DNA from: an uncultured Christensenellaceae bacterium
GTDB lineage: Bacteria; Bacillota; Clostridia; Christensenellales; UBA3700
DNA length: 10,162 nt
Direction: 5' to 3'
Assembly (NCBI GenBank): GCA_902373595.1
Contig: CABKMX010000018.1
Location: 1-10,162 of the forward strand
The notes under the pieces: generated by a model
What the model was told of the DNA's origin: nothing
Database searches by the model: none
What the model saw: only the letters and a program-made list of their open reading frames with translations
Shown: piece by piece, positions 6,339 to 10,162 of the stretch
Layout of the letters: each line of letters opens with the position of its first letter
How positions within the stretch are numbered: position 1 is the stretch's first letter
Translations under genes and position numbers: made by a program

Positions 6339-8237
6339 TCAATTTTTGCCCTTTTCGTGCAAGATCTCGCACTCTTTTCCGCCCACGTTCTCGACGATCG
6401 AGACCTCGAACGGAGCCAATTCGAACTTTTTGCGGCTGCCGTCGGGCAGAGCCGCGTCGAACACGACCGCCGCGGACGAGGGGTTGCGCGTCATCAGCAC
6501 GCTGTCGCCGCCGTCATTCTCGGCATAGTAGCCGTACGGCTGTCCTTTCGCCGGATCGCCGCCGAAGAAACGCGAATATTTGAGTATGCCGTGGCGGCTC
6601 TCCGCCCACTCCAACGCGCGCGCGGCGATGTTCCACTTGTCGCCGTCCATCATCGACGGCGAGAAGTACAGCTCCGCAAGCCCGCTGCCTCTCATCAGAC
6701 AGCAAAGCATATATTTTTTGAACTGTTCATCCGTATAGACGACCGTCTTTTTGGGGAACTTGGGGTCGACGTTGCGCGCCGCATAGCACGGCTCGTGATT
6801 GTAGAGATTGCCAGCGGGGAACTGCCTCATGTCGTCGACGAACAGCGAGCGATAGCGGCTGTCGCGGTAGTTGAGACAGCGCTCCAGGCTGTCCCCCTCG
6901 CCGACGAAGCCCATATCGGAGGCGTTGTTCATCCATATGAAGTCAGCCCACTTCAAGAACCACGGCGAACAATGCGCATACGACGTGACGTTGAGACAGA
7001 CTTTTGGATTGGCGCGGCGTATCGCGTCAAAGCCGTCAAGCCAGCGTTCCCAAAGATATGTATAAAATCCTCTGACGTTGAAGATTGAGCTCGGATGTCC
7101 GTGCTTACCCGACGGGCACGACTTGAACGCAAAGCCGTCTATCTTGAAGTAGTCGACGTTGAACTCGTCGCAAAACTTCGCCATCCTGTCGCACAGGTCT
7201 GCTACGTAGCGCGGATCGCCGGTACAGATGTCGTTGGACGCCGGATTGACGTGATAGCCGATCTTGGCAAGATGCCTGGCGAACTTGGGGGTCTGAATCG
7301 TGTAGCCGCCGCGCGGACCGAACCAAACGCCGAACTTGCTGCCGAGCTTGCGCGTCAATTCGCTCTCCTTGGCGAAACCTCCCTCGAACTTGGAATTGAA
7401 CTCCCAGAACAGCGGCTTGTCGTACTCCGTCCAGCCGTCGTCGACGACGTAGCAATCGAGGGGGCGGAAGCCTGCGCCCTTCATGCCCTCGGCGACCGCG
7501 GTGAACGACGTCTCTATCTTTTCGGAGTCGATATCGAGCATGTGGTCGTACCAGCTGTTGAACTGCACGCGGAACGCGTCCGAGACAGCCATATCCGCGA
7601 TATAGCGCAAAAATTCGTCCGAGACCGCGTCGAAACCGCCCTTTTCCGCCGCACCGATTACGAACGCGGGCGGAGAATACACACCGTCTTTCGCCAATTC
7701 GGAGAAACGGCGCGCGCAGTGATAGACGCTGTTTGCCGCGCTTGCGGTCGCTCCGTTTTCGGCGACGGGAGTCTCCGCGCCGAAAAAGAGGTCGCCGAGA
7801 TAGACGGGCTGCCCCAGCCTTGCGACCGACGACGGCACGAACACTCGCTTGCCGTACGGCGCCTGCCATACGAACGAGTTTTCGGCGATGTCGACCTCCC
7901 CGAGCACGACGCGCACGACGAAGGGGTCGCCCTTGACGCGCAAAGAGACGCGCTCGCGCAGCACTCCGCGCTCGGCGGAGACGATATCGGTGCGCACCTC
8001 GACGCCCGACTTTTCATCGACAAGCGTATACCCTTTTTCGTCATGAGCCGTGAGCTTCATGTCGGCAAAGCGGCAGACGCGCCTCTTCCCGTACTTTGAC
8101 GCCGCCAGCACGACCGCTCCGCCGCACGACGTGTACTTGCGGCCCGTCCGCAAATTCTCGTATCCCTCGAGAATGGGCGCTCCCTCTTCAACAATCAACG
8201 TCTTGCGCACCCTGTCCGTCCCGAAAGACAGCCTCAT
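6339..8237 (-). CDS. Clan GH-D alpha-galactosidase-like glycoside hydrolase (GH36-related)
   Basis: The 632-residue protein has no signal peptide, so it is probably cytosolic. An N-terminal beta-sandwich (about 1-215) precedes a TIM barrel (about 220-540) and a short C-terminal beta domain (about 560-625). The barrel carries FNSWYDH (226-232), YVVDDGW (263-269), FGVWFGPRGG (302-311) and YFKIDGF (363-369). These match in order the NSW, DDGW, LWFEP and K-x-D strands of GH36/GH27 alpha-galactosidases. Asp367 is the likely nucleophile, and Asp441 in NNASDMGF is a candidate acid/base. Sequence around the active site differs from ordinary melibiases, so another alpha-linked sugar such as an N-acetylhexosamine is possible. 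The ATG (8235-8237) has a GGGGAGGA site. A strong promoter lies about 100 bases upstream. It is co-transcribed with the phosphoesterase. Confidence 0.8.
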   Translation of the reverse strand: MRLSFGTDRVRKTLIVEEGAPILEGYENLRTGRKYTSCGGAVVLAASKYGKRRVCRFADMKLTAHDEKGYTLVDEKSGVEVRTDIVSAERGVLRERVSLRVKGDPFVVRVVLGEVDIAENSFVWQAPYGKRVFVPSSVARLGQPVYLGDLFFGAETPVAENGATASAANSVYHCARRFSELAKDGVYSPPAFVIGAAEKGGFDAVSDEFLRYIADMAVSDAFRVQFNSWYDHMLDIDSEKIETSFTAVAEGMKGAGFRPLDCYVVDDGWTEYDKPLFWEFNSKFEGGFAKESELTRKLGSKFGVWFGPRGGYTIQTPKFARHLAKIGYHVNPASNDICTGDPRYVADLCDRMAKFCDEFNVDYFKIDGFAFKSCPSGKHGHPSSIFNVRGFYTYLWERWLDGFDAIRRANPKVCLNVTSYAHCSPWFLKWADFIWMNNASDMGFVGEGDSLERCLNYRDSRYRSLFVDDMRQFPAGNLYNHEPCYAARNVDPKFPKKTVVYTDEQFKKYMLCCLMRGSGLAELYFSPSMMDGDKWNIAARALEWAESRHGILKYSRFFGGDPAKGQPYGYYAENDGGDSVLMTRNPSSAAVVFDAALPDGSRKKFELAPFEVSIVENVGGKECEILHEKGKN

Positions 8238-8331
8238 ATCATTCCTCCCCGAACGCGACCGTGCGCTCTTCGACGACTTTTGCTTCTTTTCCCAGTCTTG
8301 CCGTTGTTGTCCTCCGTAAGAAAAACGAGTC
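8238..8331 (-). other. Untranslated leader of the glycosidase operon with an orphan ribosome binding site
   Basis: About 94 bases lie between the predicted transcription start and the glycosidase ATG. Within them is a strong GGAGG (8311-8315, minus strand) with no ATG, GTG or TTG at a normal distance in the open frame. That frame has no stop until TGA at 8239-8241, one base before the glycosidase ATG. The nearest ATGs in this frame overlap or abut the -10 box and would not be in the transcript. It may be a relic or a leader peptide with a non-standard start (ACG or CTG). No terminator-like hairpin was seen here. Confidence 0.4.
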
Positions 8332-8338
8332 TACATCC

Positions 8339-8367
8339 ATTGTAACCCAAAACCGCCGATTTGTCAA
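8339..8367 (-). promoter_or_regulatory. Sigma-A promoter of the glycosidase-phosphoesterase operon
   Basis: On the minus strand a perfect TTGACA (8362-8367) and TACAAT (8339-8344) are separated by 17 bases. The predicted start is near 8332. It lies about 45 bases from the divergent nitrilase-like gene, so any regulator bound here could affect both. Confidence 0.85.
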
Positions 8368-8412
8368 AGCCGAAATGCGCACAAACTCCCTTTTGCGCTC
8401 ATAGACTGTGAT

Positions 8413-9072
8413 ATGCTGTTGTGTATGTCGGCGGTGCCCCTTTCGATCGCGCTCGGATGCGACGACCGCGACCGCGCGGATATCCTGTGTCTTCACCGCA
8501 ACGTGGTCGGCCGCGTCGATCTTGAAGCGGAACTTCGCGGCGAATCGTCCGTGATACGTCAATTGATGCGCCATTCGGCGCGGCACTCGAATTTGATGGT
8601 CGCCGCGACGCGTGCGCGCGTGGACGGCGGCGAATTCAACAGCGCGGTCGTCATCGACCGCGGCAAGGTGCTCGGGGTCAGCGATCAAATGTCGCCGGGC
8701 GGCAAGACGCTCAAAGGCTCCTGCATGCGCTGTTACCGCACCTCTTCGGGACTGATGGGACTGATTCTGTCCGACGACATACGCTGTCCTCAGCTGTGGC
8801 ACGCGATGTCGCGCGCCGGCTGCGACTTCATCGTCGCCATGCAGGAGAAGGTCTTCGACGAGACGCGCGACCACGCGTTTTTGCAATGCATGGCATATTG
8901 CTGCGGCCGCAACGTCTACGCCCATTTCTGCGACCTGTCGCGCCGCTACAATTGCTTCGGCGTTTGCGACGAGTCCGCCGCCGGAATCGAGCGCCGCTTC
9001 GCCTTTTGCGCGCACTCCAAGCCCGACACCTTCATGCGCGGAACAATCAAAATCTGCGTCGAACAGACATGA
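8413..9072 (+). CDS. Nitrilase-fold (carbon-nitrogen hydrolase-like) protein lacking the catalytic residues
   Basis: The protein has 219 residues from the first ATG, or 215 from ATG 8425. Its core follows the carbon-nitrogen hydrolase pattern. FNSAVVIDRGKVLG (75-88) matches the YNSA strand. GLMGLILSDDIRCPQLW (113-129) matches the G-x-x-I-C-x-D-x-R-x-P-E nucleophile elbow. GCDFIVAMQEK (136-146) and RNVYAHFCD (166-174) match later strands. In this alignment the nucleophile Cys is Ser120. The YRK lysine region reads GVSDQM (88-93). The glutamate expected after the first strand (DILCLHRN, 23-30) is absent. It therefore looks like a non-enzymatic or repurposed member, shorter than the usual 260-280 residues and unusually rich in cysteine (15). 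No clear ribosome binding site precedes either ATG. It is divergent from the glycosidase operon. The fold is moderately sure; the function is unknown. Confidence 0.7.
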   Translation: MLLCMSAVPLSIALGCDDRDRADILCLHRNVVGRVDLEAELRGESSVIRQLMRHSARHSNLMVAATRARVDGGEFNSAVVIDRGKVLGVSDQMSPGGKTLKGSCMRCYRTSSGLMGLILSDDIRCPQLWHAMSRAGCDFIVAMQEKVFDETRDHAFLQCMAYCCGRNVYAHFCDLSRRYNCFGVCDESAAGIERRFAFCAHSKPDTFMRGTIKICVEQT

Positions 9073-9074
9073 AA

Positions 9075-9105
9075 ACGCGCCCCTTTCGGAGCGCGTCGAT
9101 TTCGT
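9075..9105. terminator. Candidate terminator between the convergent nitrilase-like and ftsH genes
   Basis: ACGCGC (9075-9080) pairs with GCGCGT (9091-9096), with further CC/GG pairing inside and one mismatch. The plus-strand tail is only loosely T-rich (ATTTCGTCTT). On the minus strand the hairpin ends in TTTT about 20 bases after the ftsH stop. It probably serves both genes but is weaker than the other terminators here. Confidence 0.55.
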
Positions 9106-9114
9106 CTTGCGGCG

Positions 9115-10162
9115 TTAGTCTTTCTTGTCGTCCGTCGGCTTTTCGTCCGCCGGTTTTTCTTGCGGCTTTTCGTCCTGTTCGGAGGGCTTGCTCTCGCCGC
9201 CCTTCTCGTCTTCGGTGCCGACTTCGTCGGACGAAGGGGGCTGCGGTTCACCTTCGGTCTCGGACGGAGCATTCGCTCTCGCCTCTTCGGCCGCGCGTCT
9301 TTCCTTCATCCTCGCAAGCTCCGCCTCGGAGATGATCTCCACCTTCGCGCCCGTGCGCGGAGCGGACGTTGCCGGCGCCTTGTAGCTGTCCTTCTTCGCC
9401 TGCCTTTCGTCGATTGCGGCGATGACCTCGTCCGCGGTCTTGCCGTCAAACAGCATCTCGACCTCATCGGTGTAGATCGTGTCCTTGGCGAACAGCACCT
9501 TGACCATGTTCTCCATCACTGCGCGATGCTGACGCAACAGGTCGAGCGCGCGAGTGTAGCAATTGTCGATGATGGACTTGATCTCCTCGTCGATTACGCC
9601 GCCCAACTCTTCGCTGTAGCTGTGCGTGGTGCCGTAATCTCTGCCGAGGAACACCTCTTTGTCGCCGCCGAGATACATGTTGCCGACCGCCTTGCTCATG
9701 CCCCATTCGGTGACCATCTTGCGTGCAATCGTGCTGGCGCGCTGAATGTCGTTGCTCGCACCCGTCGAGACGTCGTGGATGACAATCTCCTCCGCCGCTC
9801 TGCCGCCGAGCATCATCGTAATCATGTCAATCAGCTTGCCCTTGGTGACGTGGCTGTCGTCGCTGTCGGGACGGGTGAGCGTATAGCCCGCCGCCTGACC
9901 TCTGGGAATGATGGACACCTCCTGCACCTCGTCGCAATTTTCGAGCACCTTCGCGATGATCGCGTGCCCGGACTCGTGATAGGCGGTGATGCGCTTGTCG
10001 GAATCGGTGACGACGCGGCTCTTCTTTTGAGGACCGGCGATGACCTTGTTGATGCCTTCGAGGATGTCCTCCATGACGATGACCTTGCGTCCCACCCTCG
10101 CGGCGAGAATCGCCGCCTCGTTGAGCAGGTTTTCGAGATCCGCGCCGCTGAAACCGCTGGTC
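9115..10162 (-). CDS. ftsH: ATP-dependent zinc metalloprotease FtsH, C-terminal part
   Basis: The fragment codes for 348 residues; the membrane helices and most of the AAA+ domain lie beyond the window. It opens with TSGFSGADLENLLNEAA, the end of the AAA+ domain with the conserved SGADL. It then has the M41 protease domain with AYHESGHA: zinc ligands His62 and His66 and catalytic Glu63, fragment numbering. The third ligand is Asp138 in TGASNDIQRA. TEWGMS and EVFLGRD are also typical. FtsH is a membrane-bound hexamer that removes damaged or regulatory proteins. The last roughly 50 residues form a low-complexity tail rich in Glu, Asp, Lys, Pro and Ser, ending in DDKKD. This is longer and more charged than in many relatives. 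The frame is open to the window edge. Confidence 0.97.
   Translation of the reverse strand, partial: TSGFSGADLENLLNEAAILAARVGRKVIVMEDILEGINKVIAGPQKKSRVVTDSDKRITAYHESGHAIIAKVLENCDEVQEVSIIPRGQAAGYTLTRPDSDDSHVTKGKLIDMITMMLGGRAAEEIVIHDVSTGASNDIQRASTIARKMVTEWGMSKAVGNMYLGGDKEVFLGRDYGTTHSYSEELGGVIDEEIKSIIDNCYTRALDLLRQHRAVMENMVKVLFAKDTIYTDEVEMLFDGKTADEVIAAIDERQAKKDSYKAPATSAPRTGAKVEIISEAELARMKERRAAEEARANAPSETEGEPQPPSSDEVGTEDEKGGESKPSEQDEKPQEKPADEKPTDDKKD

Noticed and set aside
8239-9015. Minus-strand open frame of 258 codons across the nitrilase-like gene
   Set aside because: The plus-strand frame carries ordered nitrilase-fold motifs. The minus frame shows none and crosses the glycosidase promoter.
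1-10162. CRISPR array, insertion sequence or tandem repeat
   Set aside because: No regularly spaced direct repeats, transposase-like frames or terminal inverted repeats were found by eye.

Overview
This window looks like GC-rich chromosomal DNA from an anaerobic, probably gut-associated Bacillota (Clostridia-type) bacterium. The indications are strong AGGAGG-type ribosome binding sites, near-consensus sigma-A promoters lying in short AT-rich islands, a Clostridia-like secG/smpB neighbourhood, a short SecG, an acetyl-type MetA paired with MetY, and several lipoprotein or glycan-active genes. The lineage is inferred from gene content and style, not from a marker gene. No mobile element, CRISPR array, tRNA or rRNA is visible, and no gene-free stretch exceeds about 280 bases.

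Layout. Bases 1-229 (minus) hold the start of a lipoprotein with its own promoter. Bases 329-718 (minus) hold a two-repeat DUF1508/YegP protein that ends in a clear terminator. Divergent from it, 997-1980 (plus) is a secreted GH16 glucanase-type lipoprotein. A hairpin between 1995 and 2032 separates it from the convergent minus-strand run smpB - metY - metA (4733 down to 2041). That run is tightly spaced, so trans-translation and methionine synthesis genes appear to be co-transcribed. secG (4843-5142, minus) lies just upstream with its own promoter and terminator.

Bases 5248-8237 (minus) form a two-gene unit. It encodes an intracellular clan GH-D alpha-galactosidase-like glycosidase, followed by a membrane-anchored calcineurin-type phosphoesterase that carries a frameshift near 5991-6000. 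The unit is driven by a TTGACA-17-TACAAT promoter and has an odd leader. Divergent from it, 8413-9072 (plus) encodes a short, cysteine-rich protein of the nitrilase fold whose catalytic residues all seem to be replaced. The window ends inside ftsH (9115-10162, minus), of which the protease half and a long charged tail are visible.

Functionally the window mixes housekeeping (SecG, SmpB, FtsH, methionine synthesis by the acetylhomoserine route) with accessory glycan and surface functions. The least explained items are the nitrilase-like pseudoenzyme and the GH-D/phosphoesterase pair.
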